A stretch of 61,458 nt of DNA from Paenibacillus sp. cl123 (GCF_900101595.1 NZ_FMYY01000034.1:1-61458); one strand, 5' to 3'; counted from the stretch's first letter, positions 47,843-57,901 are shown. Notes: generated by a model from the letters alone, not told the origin. Made by a program: numbers and translations.

Positions 47843-49294
47843 TTACAATAATTTATTAACCCGTTCAAGCACCTTGTCGCGGCCAAGCAGATGGATCGTC
47901 ATGTTCAGATCAGGCCCATGCATCTGTCCCGTCAAAGCGACGCGGATGGTCATGAACAGCGGCTTGCCTTTATACCCGGTCTCGGTTTGGACAGCCTTGA
48001 TCATCCCCTTGATCGCATCAACGCCGAAATCTTCAGCGGCTGCAGCCTGCTTCCGGAAGGCGCCCAGCACAACCGGAGCATGCTCTTCTCCGAGCAGCGC
48101 TCCCGCTTCCTCGTCAAGCTGCACGTCCTCGCGGAAGAACAGCTCGGACAACGGCACGATCTCTGCGGCATAACGCAGCTGGTCCTGGTACAGCCGGATC
48201 AGCGCGCGCGCCCAATTGTGCTGCTCCTGGCTAAGCTCGGCAGGCAGCAGACCCGCCTTCTGCAGATGAGGCAGCGCAAGCTCTGCGATCCGCTCAGGGT
48301 CCGCCTTTTTGATATAAGTGTTGTTCATCCAGTTAAGCTTGTCCATATCGAACACGGCCGGACTTTTGGACACGCGGTCCAGATCGAACTGCTCGATCAG
48401 CTCTTCCTTGGAGAAAATCTCCTCCTCGCCCTTCGGCGACCAGCCTAGCAGCGCGATGAAGTTGACGACCGCCTCCGGCAAGTAACCGAGCGACTGGTAT
48501 TGTTCGATGAACTGGATGATGGATTCATCCCGCTTGCTCATCTTCTTGCGGTCCTGGTTAAGGATCAGCGCCAGATGGGCGAACTCGGGGACAGGCAGTC
48601 CCAGCGCTTCGTACATCATAATTTGCCGCGGCGTATTCGTCAGATGCTCTTCTCCGCGGATGACAAGCGTAATTTTCATCAGATGATCGTCCAGAATAAC
48701 GGCAAAGTTATAGGTCGGGATGCCGTCGGGACGTACAATAATAAAGTCGCCGATGCCGTTCGTCTCGAATTCGACTTTGTCCCGGATGCGGTCGGTGAAC
48801 GCTATCGTGCGGTCTGCCGGCACCCGGAAGCGGATGGACGGCTTGCGTCCTTCTTCCCGGTATTGCTGCTGCTGCTCGGCTGAGAGGTGACGGCATTTGC
48901 CCGTATACATCGGCATCTCGCCGGCGGCTTCCTGGCTCGCCCGCTCCGCTTCGAGCTCCGCCTCCGTACAGAAGCAGTAGTAGGCATGTCCGTCATTAAG
49001 CAGCTGCTGGGTGAATGGCTGATACAGCTCAAGCCGCTCCATCTGACGATATGGACCGTACGGACCGCCGATATCGACGCTCTCATCCCAATCCACGCCA
49101 AGCCAGCGAAGTCCGTTCAGCTGGTTGTCGACGCCTGACTCCACATGCCGGGTCTGATCCGTATCCTCGAAGCGGACGATGAACTGCCCTCCATGCCTGC
49201 GGGCGTACAAATAGTCGAACAACGCGGTGCGGGCACCGCCGATATGTAAATGTCCGGTCGGACTCGGCGCATATCTTACGCGAACGTCTGCCAT
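47843..49294 (-). CDS. gltX: Glutamyl-tRNA synthetase (non-discriminating type likely)
   Basis: A 483-residue class I synthetase. Seen: ADVRVRYAPSPTGHLHIGGA with HIGH-type HLHIGG, a KMSKRDESI KMSKS-type loop and the C-terminal anticodon-binding helices. In Bacillales GluRS also charges tRNA-Gln, later corrected by GatCAB. Transcribed after ispF; the T-box terminator for the next genes starts about 300 nt past its stop. Confidence 0.98.
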   Translation of the reverse strand: MADVRVRYAPSPTGHLHIGGARTALFDYLYARRHGGQFIVRFEDTDQTRHVESGVDNQLNGLRWLGVDWDESVDIGGPYGPYRQMERLELYQPFTQQLLNDGHAYYCFCTEAELEAERASQEAAGEMPMYTGKCRHLSAEQQQQYREEGRKPSIRFRVPADRTIAFTDRIRDKVEFETNGIGDFIIVRPDGIPTYNFAVILDDHLMKITLVIRGEEHLTNTPRQIMMYEALGLPVPEFAHLALILNQDRKKMSKRDESIIQFIEQYQSLGYLPEAVVNFIALLGWSPKGEEEIFSKEELIEQFDLDRVSKSPAVFDMDKLNWMNNTYIKKADPERIAELALPHLQKAGLLPAELSQEQHNWARALIRLYQDQLRYAAEIVPLSELFFREDVQLDEEAGALLGEEHAPVVLGAFRKQAAAAEDFGVDAIKGMIKAVQTETGYKGKPLFMTIRVALTGQMHGPDLNMTIHLLGRDKVLERVNKLL

Positions 49295-49341
49295 CTCCTG
49301 ACTCCCCTTCCATGTTCACTAAACCTAATGAATATAATGTG

Positions 49342-49827
49342 TTATGATAGCACATTTTGAAGCAGACAAACAATCGCCTGTGCCGCGATCCCTTCCCCGC
49401 GCCCGGTGAAGCCGAGCTGTTCGGTCGTCGTCGCTTTTACATTAATCTGAGACGGCTCCGCGTTCAGCGCGGCGGCAATCCGCTCCACCATCGCCGGAAT
49501 GTATGGCGCCATCTTGGGCTTTTGCGCGATGATCGTCAGATCCGCGTTGCCCAGCCGGTAGCCTGCCCCAACCGCCAGCTTCCATACATGGAGCAGGAGC
49601 TCGTAGCTGTCGGCATCCTTGTATTCGTCGGCCGTGTCCGGGAAATGCTTGCCGATGTCCCCCATGGCCAGCGCTCCCAGAATAGCGTCGCTAAGGGCAT
49701 GCAGCAGCACATCGGCATCCGAATGACCAAGCAGTCCCTTTTCATAAGGAATATCGACGCCGCCTATTATGCATTTGCGCCCTTCCACCAATTGGTGTAC
49801 GTCAAAACCTTGCCCCACGCGAATCAT
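49342..49827 (-). CDS. ispF: 2-C-methyl-D-erythritol 2,4-cyclodiphosphate synthase
   Basis: A 161-residue trimeric zinc enzyme of the MEP isoprenoid pathway. Seen: RVGQGFDVHQLVEG with metal-binding Asp/His, LLGHSDADVLLHALSDAILG and KATTTEQLGFTGRGEGIAAQ. The start at 49827 overlaps the ispD stop (ATGA). Together with ispD it covers two consecutive-pathway steps, as in many bacteria. Confidence 0.97.
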   Translation of the reverse strand: MIRVGQGFDVHQLVEGRKCIIGGVDIPYEKGLLGHSDADVLLHALSDAILGALAMGDIGKHFPDTADEYKDADSYELLLHVWKLAVGAGYRLGNADLTIIAQKPKMAPYIPAMVERIAAALNAEPSQINVKATTTEQLGFTGRGEGIAAQAIVCLLQNVLS

Positions 49828-50537
49828 TCGTTTCCCTCTCCCCTGACATTGCGTAATATCCACTCCGCCCAAGGCATATCCTCCGGCGTCGTGATTTTGA
49901 TGTTATAATAGTCGCCTTCCACAACCGAAACGCTTCTTTCCAGACGCTCGACGAGCATGGCATCGTCCGTGCCTGTGAAATTTTCCCGCCGGGCCCGTTC
50001 ATGAGCCTCAAGGAGCAAAGCATGACGAAAAGCTTGCGGGGTTTGAATCGCCCACAAGCTGCTGCGGTCCGGTGTCGCCGTGATGACTCCCTCGCCGTTC
50101 ACGATCTTGATCGTATCCTTCACAGGAACGGCAAGAACCGCCGCATCCGTGACCCAGGCCCGTTCCAGACATGCCTTCACATGATGAGAGGCCGCGAACG
50201 GACGGACGCCGTCATGGACAAGAACCCATTCGATACCGGAAGGCAATGCCTTCAAGCCTTCATACACCGAGTCCTGCCGCTCTCGCCCGCCGCTGATGAT
50301 ACGGGCCGTCTTGCTCAGCCCCTCCTGCTCGATCCAGCGGCGGCAGCGCTCCACATCATCCGCTCCGGTCACCAGCACGATCTGATCGATAAACGTCATC
50401 CGCTCCAAGGCCCGCAGCGTATGTATAAGTATCGGCTTATCGTCCAGCCGCAAATACTGTTTGCTTTCCGCCGTACCCATGCGCGTGCCTCTTCCGGCCG
50501 CTACGACGACAACACCTGTCTTGCCATTCAACCCCAT
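49824..50537 (-). CDS. ispD: 2-C-methyl-D-erythritol 4-phosphate cytidylyltransferase
   Basis: A 237-residue CTP-dependent transferase of the MEP pathway. Seen: VVVVAAGRGTRMGTAESKQY (the nucleotide-binding signature), WVLVHDGVRPFA and IQTPQAFRHALLLEAH. The start at 50537 is the best-placed ATG; its ribosome binding site (GGCGG) is weak and an adjacent GTG is possible. It overlaps ispF by 4 nt. Confidence 0.95.
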   Translation of the reverse strand: MGLNGKTGVVVVAAGRGTRMGTAESKQYLRLDDKPILIHTLRALERMTFIDQIVLVTGADDVERCRRWIEQEGLSKTARIISGGRERQDSVYEGLKALPSGIEWVLVHDGVRPFAASHHVKACLERAWVTDAAVLAVPVKDTIKIVNGEGVITATPDRSSLWAIQTPQAFRHALLLEAHERARRENFTGTDDAMLVERLERSVSVVEGDYYNIKITTPEDMPWAEWILRNVRGEGNE

Positions 50538-50666
50538 CACCGCCTGCCAACGTCCAGCAGCATCGAACGTACGTTCCGGACCATGAGAAACAAGCAAGGG
50601 GAGCCTATCCCCGTCCCTCTACCGCCAAACGTAAGGTTCGATGCGCATATCTTCTATCATAACGGT

Positions 50667-51767
50667 TTAGAGCGCTTTTTCCAATAGCTTGGGCTTGGCA
50701 AAAATCATCCGGCCCGCCGATGTCTGCAGCACGCTCGTCACCAGCACGTCCAAGGTCGTGCCGATAAATTCGCGGCCGCCCTCCACGACGATCATCGTTC
50801 CGTCATCCAGGTAAGCGACTCCTTGACCATGCTCCTTGCCGTCTTTGATCACCTGAACGAGAATTTCTTCGCCCGGCAGCACGACTGGCTTCACGGCGTT
50901 GGCCAGATCGTTGATGTTCAGCACGGACACTCCCTGCAGCTCGCATACTTTATTCAGATTAAAGTCATTCGTGATGACCTTGCCGCGCAGCGCCTTGGCC
51001 AGCTTGACCAGCTTGCTGTCCACCTCCGAGATTTCTTCAAAATCCCCTTCGTAGATCAGCACCTTGACGTCCAGCTCCTTCTGGATTTTATTGAGGATAT
51101 CCAGACCGCGGCGGCCGCGGTTGCGCTTCAGCAGGTCGGACGAGTCCGCAATATGCTGAAGCTCCTCCAGCACGAACTCGGGAATAACAAGCGTGCCTTC
51201 GATAAAGCCGGTTTTGCAAATATCGGCAATTCTGCCGTCGATAATGACGCTGGTGTCCAGAATTTTATGTTCCTCGAAGCCCTTCACCTCTCCTTGCGCC
51301 CCGCGCCGCCCACGCGCTTCTCCACGTTTTTCCAGCATCGCCAGCAGCTCTTCCTTCTTCACAAGCCCCAGCCTGAAGCCGGTGAATGCCAGCACGCCGA
51401 TGATCAGCATATGCAGCAGCGGGTTGGAGAAGCCTGTCCGCTCGAGGGGAAACAGCAGCAGCGAGGAAAGCAGCACCCCGACTCCCATGCCTGAGGAACC
51501 GGCGATCAGATCGACGATCGGGACGGATGCGATGCGCTCCTCGCCATCCCGGATCGTACGCAGCATATGCTCCAGCGCCCAGTTACTCACGGAGTAGAAG
51601 ACCACAGCAACAACTATGAACATCCAGACCGCTTGCCCTCTTATCGCCTCCACTCCCATGACCGACGCCATGGCTTCAAACATGGGGGTCCCGAACGCTT
51701 CGCTCCACTGTACGCCCAAGGTACCGCCGATCACGGCAAATAAAAGCTGAAACCATTTTTTCACCAT
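50667..51767 (-). CDS. yacL: PIN/TRAM-domain membrane protein YacL
   Basis: A 366-residue protein with four N-terminal membrane segments (about residues 6-120), a PIN nuclease-like domain (KILDTSVIIDGRIADICK, then KVITNDFNLNKV with conserved Asp residues) and a C-terminal TRAM domain (GEEILVQVIKDGKEHGQGVA). It is likely a membrane-tethered RNA nuclease or RNA binder; the biological role is not known. The start at 51767 follows GGAGG by 8 nt and the length equals B. subtilis YacL. Confidence 0.9.
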   Translation of the reverse strand: MVKKWFQLLFAVIGGTLGVQWSEAFGTPMFEAMASVMGVEAIRGQAVWMFIVVAVVFYSVSNWALEHMLRTIRDGEERIASVPIVDLIAGSSGMGVGVLLSSLLLFPLERTGFSNPLLHMLIIGVLAFTGFRLGLVKKEELLAMLEKRGEARGRRGAQGEVKGFEEHKILDTSVIIDGRIADICKTGFIEGTLVIPEFVLEELQHIADSSDLLKRNRGRRGLDILNKIQKELDVKVLIYEGDFEEISEVDSKLVKLAKALRGKVITNDFNLNKVCELQGVSVLNINDLANAVKPVVLPGEEILVQVIKDGKEHGQGVAYLDDGTMIVVEGGREFIGTTLDVLVTSVLQTSAGRMIFAKPKLLEKAL

Positions 51768-51853
51768 AGACTTCACCTCCAAATATTTCCTAGTCTTCGT
51801 TACAATTATGATCCAAAAGCGGGTCCGCTAATCCCGTCAGCCGAAGAAAAAAC

Positions 51854-51895
51854 AAAAAAAGCATCTATCTCCCCGGAAGGAAAATAAATGCTTTT
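51854..51895 (-). terminator. Terminator after pssA
   Basis: AAAAGCAT and ATGCTTTT arms with further pairing enclose a CCGG-containing interior, followed by a T-run on the minus strand, just past the pssA stop. It isolates yacL-ispD-ispF-gltX from pssA. Confidence 0.8.
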
Positions 51896-51915
51896 CATTT
51901 TCGGCTATGTTTTTA

Positions 51916-52653
51916 TTACATTCCCGTAGACCGGGATTCCGCTTCTTCCAGCTCTTTTTTCCGCTTGCGGCGGGCAAAAAAGAAGGCTCGATCAACGTTT
52001 TTTTTTAAACCGTACAGCGCGTAAAGCAACAGCGGCACGAAGATAAGCTTGGAAAGCGTCCCTGGAAATTTAACGGCCAATACAACAGCGATGACGACAA
52101 CGACCGGAGTAATCCAGATCGCGGCTTTCGGAATGCCGATTTTCTTAAAGTTCGGGTATTTGACAGTGCTCACCATCAGGTAAGACAGAAGAAGCGTCGA
52201 CAGGACAAGCACAAGCGTGCTCAGTTCTTGATGGAACAAAGCGAGCGTACACAACACACCACCGGCGGCAGGGATGGGAAGCCCGATAAAATAGCCGGGA
52301 GTACCGGCAACGACATTGAATCTGGCCAGGCGAAGCGCTCCGCAGATCGGGAACACAGCGGTTACGATCCAGGCCGCCGCCGCATTCAGCTCGGTGAAGG
52401 CTACCACATACATGATGAAGGCGGGAGCAACTCCGAATGAAATGACGTCGGACAACGAATCCAGCTCTTTGCCGAACTCGCTCTGGGCGTTCAATGCACG
52501 AGCCACACGTCCGTCCAAACCGTCCAGCAGCATCGCTACAATGACCATAATCGCCGCAAGCTCCGGTTTGTTGTTAAAGACGGATATTATGGCGATGATC
52601 CCGAGAAACAGATTCCCAATCGTAAAGACATTGGGTAGAGATTTAGTTATCAT
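51916..52653 (-). CDS. pssA: CDP-diacylglycerol-serine O-phosphatidyltransferase
   Basis: A 245-residue integral membrane enzyme for phosphatidylserine, the precursor of phosphatidylethanolamine. The CDP-alcohol phosphotransferase motif DG..(8)..G...D...D is present: DGLDGRVARALNAQ, SEFG, DSLSD (about residues 43-67). About eight hydrophobic segments follow, and a basic tail. In B. subtilis pssA is elsewhere with psd; here it sits between disA and yacL without psd. Confidence 0.95.
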   Translation of the reverse strand: MITKSLPNVFTIGNLFLGIIAIISVFNNKPELAAIMVIVAMLLDGLDGRVARALNAQSEFGKELDSLSDVISFGVAPAFIMYVVAFTELNAAAAWIVTAVFPICGALRLARFNVVAGTPGYFIGLPIPAAGGVLCTLALFHQELSTLVLVLSTLLLSYLMVSTVKYPNFKKIGIPKAAIWITPVVVVIAVVLAVKFPGTLSKLIFVPLLLYALYGLKKNVDRAFFFARRKRKKELEEAESRSTGM

Positions 52654-52728
52654 GGATTAGTCCACCTCTGGTTTTACTGTGCCCCAACGCTGTCCATGCT
52701 ATGAGGTCACCATATGATTGTAAGCAAG

Positions 52729-53808
52729 TTAGATATGTCTGTCAATGAGTACCTGATCTTGGATGCGCTTCAGTCCTTCTTTGATCGTTCTTGCCCTTAC
52801 TTCGCCGATGCCGTCCACTTCGTCGAGCTCTCCGATCGTCGCCATCATCAGATGAGGCAGCTGCTTGAACCGTTCGATAAGATTGTGAATAATGATGGTC
52901 GGCAATCTCGGGATCTTGCTGAGTACGCGATAACCGCGGGGCGATACGATCTCCTCGGCGCTGGCCGAAAAATGCGGGTATCCGAGTACGCGGGCAATCT
53001 GAGAATGATCGAGAATCTCGTCTCCTGCATGCCGCTTGAGCTGCGAGAACACTTCCCTTATTTTGTCCTCGTTCGCTTCCCTTATATAATCTTTTACGAG
53101 CAAAAGAGCTTCCCGTTCCGTATTTCCCACAAGCTCTTCCAACTGCATGCTGATCAGGCGCCCTTCGTTGCCAAGCTCGTTGATATACCGGTTGATCTCA
53201 GCCTTGATGCGCAGCACCATCTCGATCCGCTGAATAACGCCCGTTACATCATGCAGCGTTACCAGCTCCTCGAATTCCGAAGCTCCCAGATTGGTCATGT
53301 CCTGATCGAGCACCGACTTGTATTTCTCCAGCGTCTGAATCGCCTGATTCGCCTTGGTTAGTATTACCCCGATATCCTTCAAAGCGTAACGCAAATTTCC
53401 TTGATACAGCGTAATCACGTTGCGCCGCTGAGAAATGGAGACGACAAGCTTGGAGGTCTGCTTCGCTACCCGCTCTGCGGTTCTGTGACGAATGCCCGTT
53501 TCGATTGAGGAGATGGACGAATCGGGTATCAGCTGGGTGTTCGCATACAGGATGCGCTTCAAGTCCTCGCTAAGGATAATGGCCCCATCCATCTTGGCAA
53601 GCTCATATAAGTAGTTAGGAGAAAAATCACAATTGATGGAGAAGCCTCCGTCAACAATCTCCATCACCTCCGGGCTATAGCCGACAACAATCAGTCCGCC
53701 CGTCTTGGCGCGAAGCACGTTCTCCAGACCATCGCGAAAGGACGTGCCCGGCGCAACCAGCTGCAGCAGCTGGCTCATCACGTCGCGTTTTGAATCTTCC
53801 TTGCTCAA
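52729..53808 (-). CDS. disA: DNA integrity scanning diadenylate cyclase DisA
   Basis: A 359-residue protein with an N-terminal DAC domain making c-di-AMP (DGAIILSEDLKRILYANTQL with the DGA motif; GIRHRTAERVAKQ as the RHR motif), a helical spine and a C-terminal helix-hairpin-helix that scans DNA (LMMATIGELDEVDGIGEVRA). TTG start at 53808, 8 nt after AGGAGG. It is downstream of radA, as in Bacillus. Confidence 0.97.
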   Translation of the reverse strand: MSKEDSKRDVMSQLLQLVAPGTSFRDGLENVLRAKTGGLIVVGYSPEVMEIVDGGFSINCDFSPNYLYELAKMDGAIILSEDLKRILYANTQLIPDSSISSIETGIRHRTAERVAKQTSKLVVSISQRRNVITLYQGNLRYALKDIGVILTKANQAIQTLEKYKSVLDQDMTNLGASEFEELVTLHDVTGVIQRIEMVLRIKAEINRYINELGNEGRLISMQLEELVGNTEREALLLVKDYIREANEDKIREVFSQLKRHAGDEILDHSQIARVLGYPHFSASAEEIVSPRGYRVLSKIPRLPTIIIHNLIERFKQLPHLMMATIGELDEVDGIGEVRARTIKEGLKRIQDQVLIDRHI

Positions 53809-53859
53809 GCGTTGTCCCTCCTGACTTCCTCACGACTATTAATGCATATTTGATCTTTT

Positions 53860-55227
53860 CTATACCAATGCGGCGGACAGCGCCTGCGCTACCGTCTGCA
53901 CGCCGATGACCTCGATTCCCGGGGGCGGCGTCCAGCCTTTTAAGCTTTTCTCCGGCAAAATAACCCGTCTGAAGCCCAGTTTCTGCGCTTCCCGAACACG
54001 CTGATCGATGCGGGACACGCCGCGAACCTCGCCCGTAAGTCCCACTTCCCCGAATACAACGTCGAACGGCTGGGTCGGCTGATCACGGAAGCTGGAGGCG
54101 ATGCTGACGGCAACCGCCAAATCGACGGCCGGCTCATCCAGCTTGACCCCTCCGGCAATGTTCAGGTAGGCATCCTGATTCTGCAGGAACATCCCCATCC
54201 GCTTCTCCAATACGGCGATGATCAGCGACAGCCTGTTGTGATCATAGCCGGTGGCCATTCTGCGCGGGGAAGGGAAGTTAGTAGCTGAGATCAGCGCCTG
54301 AAGCTCGACCAGCACAGGGCGGGTACCCTCCATACTGGCGACCACGGTCGATCCCGCTACGCCCAGCGGACGTTCGGATAGGAACAGCTCTGAAGGATTG
54401 GCTACCTCGACAAGGCCGCTCTCGCGCATCTCGAAGATGCCGATTTCATTGGTCGAGCCGAATCTGTTCTTCACGGCGCGGAGCACCCGGTAGGAATGAT
54501 GCCGCTCTCCTTCGAAATACAGAACGCAATCGACCATATGCTCCAACAGTCTGGGACCTGCGATTGCTCCCTCTTTAGTAACATGACCAACCAGCACCGT
54601 TGCGATACCTCTGACCTTCGCAATTCGCATAAAATGTCCGGTACATTCTCTTACCTGGGAAACGCTGCCCGGCGCTGAGGCAACTGCCGGATGGTATACG
54701 GTCTGGATCGAATCAATCACGATAAAGTCCGGCTCCAGCTCATCGATGGCCGCTTCGATAAATTCCACATTCGTCTCGCTGAGCACGAACAGCAGCGGGG
54801 ATACCGCATCGAGCCGGTCTGCGCGCAGCTTGGTCTGCTTGATCGACTCTTCTCCGGAAATATACAGCACCTTCAACTGCTGCTGAGTCAGCTCATGAGA
54901 AGTTTGCAGCAGCAGGGTCGACTTCCCGATCCCCGGGTCGCCGCCGACAAGAATGAGAGAGCCGGGCACCAGCCCTCCTCCCAGCACCCGGTTCAGCTCC
55001 TGATTATTTGTAATAACCCGCTGCTCTTCACTGCTTTCTATGTTTATGATCGAGATCGGCTTTTCTTTCTTATTAGAAATGGAGGTTTGAGCGCCCCTCG
55101 ACTTGCTGATCGTTTCCACTTCTTCCACAAACGTGTTCCACGCTTCGCAGCCCGGGCATTTGCCCAGCCACTTCGGTGATTCATAACCGCACTGCTGACA
55201 GAAAAATTTCGTTTTTGTTTTGGCCAT
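53860..55227 (-). CDS. radA: DNA repair protein RadA (Sms)
   Basis: A 455-residue protein. Seen: a C4 zinc finger (FCQQCGYESPKWLGKCPGCE, residues 9-28), RecA-like ATPase with Walker A GGDPGIGKSTLL (about 95), the RadA motif KNRFGSTNEIGIFEM, and a C-terminal Lon-like domain. RadA branch-migrates recombination intermediates. Next to disA, an arrangement thought to couple DNA scanning with repair. Confidence 0.97.
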   Translation of the reverse strand: MAKTKTKFFCQQCGYESPKWLGKCPGCEAWNTFVEEVETISKSRGAQTSISNKKEKPISIINIESSEEQRVITNNQELNRVLGGGLVPGSLILVGGDPGIGKSTLLLQTSHELTQQQLKVLYISGEESIKQTKLRADRLDAVSPLLFVLSETNVEFIEAAIDELEPDFIVIDSIQTVYHPAVASAPGSVSQVRECTGHFMRIAKVRGIATVLVGHVTKEGAIAGPRLLEHMVDCVLYFEGERHHSYRVLRAVKNRFGSTNEIGIFEMRESGLVEVANPSELFLSERPLGVAGSTVVASMEGTRPVLVELQALISATNFPSPRRMATGYDHNRLSLIIAVLEKRMGMFLQNQDAYLNIAGGVKLDEPAVDLAVAVSIASSFRDQPTQPFDVVFGEVGLTGEVRGVSRIDQRVREAQKLGFRRVILPEKSLKGWTPPPGIEVIGVQTVAQALSAALV

Positions 55228-55366
55228 CCCATATCACCTCAAGTTCCATTACAAAGTTTACCATGACGATGAGGCAAAGAAAACCCTTCCTGCCCCGGTA
55301 ATCCGAAATAAAAACGCGCGCTTTGCCTGTGTTGAGGCTTCTTCAAACATAAAACCCAGTAAATAG

Positions 55367-55405
55367 AAAAACCTGCCGGCCGGTTTAATCCGGTTGCGGC
55401 AGGTT
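55367..55405 (-). terminator. Terminator of the ctsR-mcsA-mcsB-clpC operon
   Basis: AACCTGCCG and CGGCAGGTT with an inner ACCGG/CCGGT extension form a strong stem followed by TTTTT on the minus strand, 52 nt past the clpC stop. Confidence 0.88.
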
Positions 55406-55456
55406 TGCTGCAAAATCAGCGAATTACAGTTATATATACAAGGCCAAAAGCCCGGT

Positions 55457-57901
55457 TTAGACTTCCGTACTGACGCCCGAATTTCGCTCGACGATGAGCT
55501 CGCCGTCCTTCTCGTCGATCGTCAGCTTGTCGCCTTTGGTAATATTTCCGCGAAGCAGCTCTTCGGACAAACGGTCCTCGATATGCTTCTGGATCGCCCG
55601 GCGGAGCGGCCTTGCTCCGAAGCTTGGATCGTAGCCTTCCTTCGCCAGGAACGCCTTTGCTCCATCCGTAAGCACGAAGTCAACCTCTTGCTCCTTGAGC
55701 CGCTTGCGGAGATCATCAGCCATCAGAGTTACGATCTCGGCGATATGCTTCTCATCCAGGGAATGGAATACGATGATCTCGTCGATCCGGTTCAGGAACT
55801 CCGGACGGAAGCTTTTCTTCAGCTCGCCCATTACTTTATCTTTCATATTGCCGTATTCGCGGCCGGCATCGATCGTTGCCGTAAAGCCCAGCGTCGAGTT
55901 TTTCTTGATGACATCGGCGCCCACGTTGGAAGTCATGATAATCAACGTATTGCGGAAGTCGACGGTGCGTCCCTTCGAGTCTGTCAGGCGGCCGTCCTCC
56001 AGCACTTGCAGCAGGATGTTGAATACTTCCGGATGCGCCTTCTCGATCTCATCGAGCAGAACAACCGAATAAGGCTTGCGGCGAACCTTCTCGGTCAGCT
56101 GGCCGCCTTCTTCATACCCTACATAACCCGGAGGAGCCCCGACCAAGCGGGAAGTGGAATGCTTCTCCATATATTCGGACATATCGATACGGATCACGGC
56201 ATTTTCGTCGCCGAAAAGCGACTCGGCCAAAGCGCGGGCCAGCTCCGTTTTCCCTACGCCGGTTGGTCCGAGGAAGATGAAGGAGCCCATCGGACGCTTA
56301 GGGTCCTTAAGACCGGCTCTTGCCCGGCGGATAGCGCGGCTGACGGCCTTCACGGCTTCATCCTGGCCGATGACCCGGTCGTGAAGAATCGATTCCATCT
56401 TCAGCAGCCTCTCCGTCTCCTCTTCCGCCAGCTTGACGACCGGAATTCCCGTCCAGCTCGCCACGACTTGAGCGATATCATCCGGCGTTACCTCCGAATC
56501 GGTGCGGCCTTGCTTCTCTTTCCACTCGTTTTTCGTCGTATCCAGCTCTTCGCGCATCTTCTGCTCGGTGTCGCGCAGAGCAGCTGCTTTCTCGAACTCC
56601 TGGCTCTGCACGGCAGCGTCTTTCTCCTTGCGGATATCCTCCAGCTTGTTCTCCAGCTTCTTGAGATCGGGCGGTACCGTATAGGAGCGAAGTCTGACCT
56701 TCGAGCTGGCCTCGTCGATCAGGTCGATCGCTTTATCCGGCAGGAACCGGTCTGTAATGTAGCGGTCGGAAAGCTTGACAGCCTGCTCGATCGCCTCATC
56801 GGTTATTTTCACCCGGTGATGCGCCTCATAACGATCGCGGAGACCGTGGAGAATTTGAATCGCTTCCTCCGGAGAAGGCTGATCCACCGTAATCGGCTGG
56901 AAGCGGCGCTCCAGGGCGGCGTCCTTCTCGATATATTTGCGGTATTCATCCAGCGTTGTCGCTCCGATGCACTGCAGCTCGCCGCGGGCCAGCGACGGCT
57001 TCAAAATATTCGAAGCATCGATAGCGCCCTCGGCCCCGCCTGCGCCGATCAGCGTGTGCAGCTCGTCAATGAACAAAATGATATTGCCGGCTTGGCGAAT
57101 TTCATCCATTATTTTCTTCAAGCGGTCTTCAAATTCGCCGCGGTACTTCGTTCCAGCTACGACCGAGCCCATATCCAGGGTCATCACCCGCTTGTCGCGA
57201 AGTGTCTCCGGAATTTCGTTGGCGATAATTTTCTGGGCAAGCCCTTCGGCGATTGCCGTTTTACCGACACCCGGCTCGCCGATCAGCACCGGATTGTTTT
57301 TCGTGCGGCGGCTGAGCACCTGGATAACGCGCTCAATTTCTTTGCTGCGGCCGATAACAGGGTCCAGATTGCCGTCTTTCGCATAGGCCGTCAAGTCGCG
57401 TGCCAGGCCGTCCAGAGTCGGCGTATTGACGTTGACCGGATTGCCATGGCTTGGGGAAACCACTTCGCTGCTGCCAAGCAGCTGAAGCACCTGCTGACGG
57501 GCTTTATTCAAGCTTACGCCGAGATTGTTAAGCACACGTGCTGCGACACCTTCGCCTTCGCGAATAAGTCCAAGCAAAATATGCTCCGTCCCGACATAAG
57601 TATGTCCGAGCTTGCGAGCTTCGTCCATCGACAGCTCGATGACTTTTTTGGCACGAGGCGTGTAGGCGATGTTGGTCGGCTGCTCCTGCCCACGCCCGAT
57701 GAGCGATTCCACTTCATCCTGTATTTTTTCGAGGCCGAGTCCGAGCGCGATTAACGCTTTAGCGGCAATGCCCTCGCCCTCCCGAATCAATCCAAGCAAA
57801 ATATGCTCGGTACCGATATTGTTATGTCCTAAGCGGACAGCTTCCTCTTGAGCCAGGGACAACACTTTCTGCGCGCGTTCCGTAAATCTGCCAAACATCA
57901 T
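55457..57901 (-). CDS. clpC: ATP-dependent Clp protease ATP-binding subunit ClpC
   Basis: An 814-residue Hsp100. Two ClpN repeats (residues about 1-150), AAA+ domain 1 with Walker A GEPGVGKTAIAEG, a middle UVR/coiled-coil region, AAA+ domain 2 with GPTGVGKTELARA, and the C-terminal D2-small domain (MADDLRKRLKEQEVDF). With MecA or McsB adaptors it delivers substrates, including arginine-phosphorylated proteins, to ClpP. Start at 57901, 8 nt after GGAGG. Last gene of the ctsR operon. Confidence 0.98.
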   Translation of the reverse strand: MMFGRFTERAQKVLSLAQEEAVRLGHNNIGTEHILLGLIREGEGIAAKALIALGLGLEKIQDEVESLIGRGQEQPTNIAYTPRAKKVIELSMDEARKLGHTYVGTEHILLGLIREGEGVAARVLNNLGVSLNKARQQVLQLLGSSEVVSPSHGNPVNVNTPTLDGLARDLTAYAKDGNLDPVIGRSKEIERVIQVLSRRTKNNPVLIGEPGVGKTAIAEGLAQKIIANEIPETLRDKRVMTLDMGSVVAGTKYRGEFEDRLKKIMDEIRQAGNIILFIDELHTLIGAGGAEGAIDASNILKPSLARGELQCIGATTLDEYRKYIEKDAALERRFQPITVDQPSPEEAIQILHGLRDRYEAHHRVKITDEAIEQAVKLSDRYITDRFLPDKAIDLIDEASSKVRLRSYTVPPDLKKLENKLEDIRKEKDAAVQSQEFEKAAALRDTEQKMREELDTTKNEWKEKQGRTDSEVTPDDIAQVVASWTGIPVVKLAEEETERLLKMESILHDRVIGQDEAVKAVSRAIRRARAGLKDPKRPMGSFIFLGPTGVGKTELARALAESLFGDENAVIRIDMSEYMEKHSTSRLVGAPPGYVGYEEGGQLTEKVRRKPYSVVLLDEIEKAHPEVFNILLQVLEDGRLTDSKGRTVDFRNTLIIMTSNVGADVIKKNSTLGFTATIDAGREYGNMKDKVMGELKKSFRPEFLNRIDEIIVFHSLDEKHIAEIVTLMADDLRKRLKEQEVDFVLTDGAKAFLAKEGYDPSFGARPLRRAIQKHIEDRLSEELLRGNITKGDKLTIDEKDGELIVERNSGVSTEV

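Noticed and set aside
55394..57754. Long open frame on the plus strand opposite clpC (about 786 codons)
   Set aside because: Same reason: a mirror of the clpC codon pattern, no recognisable domain, no start signal.
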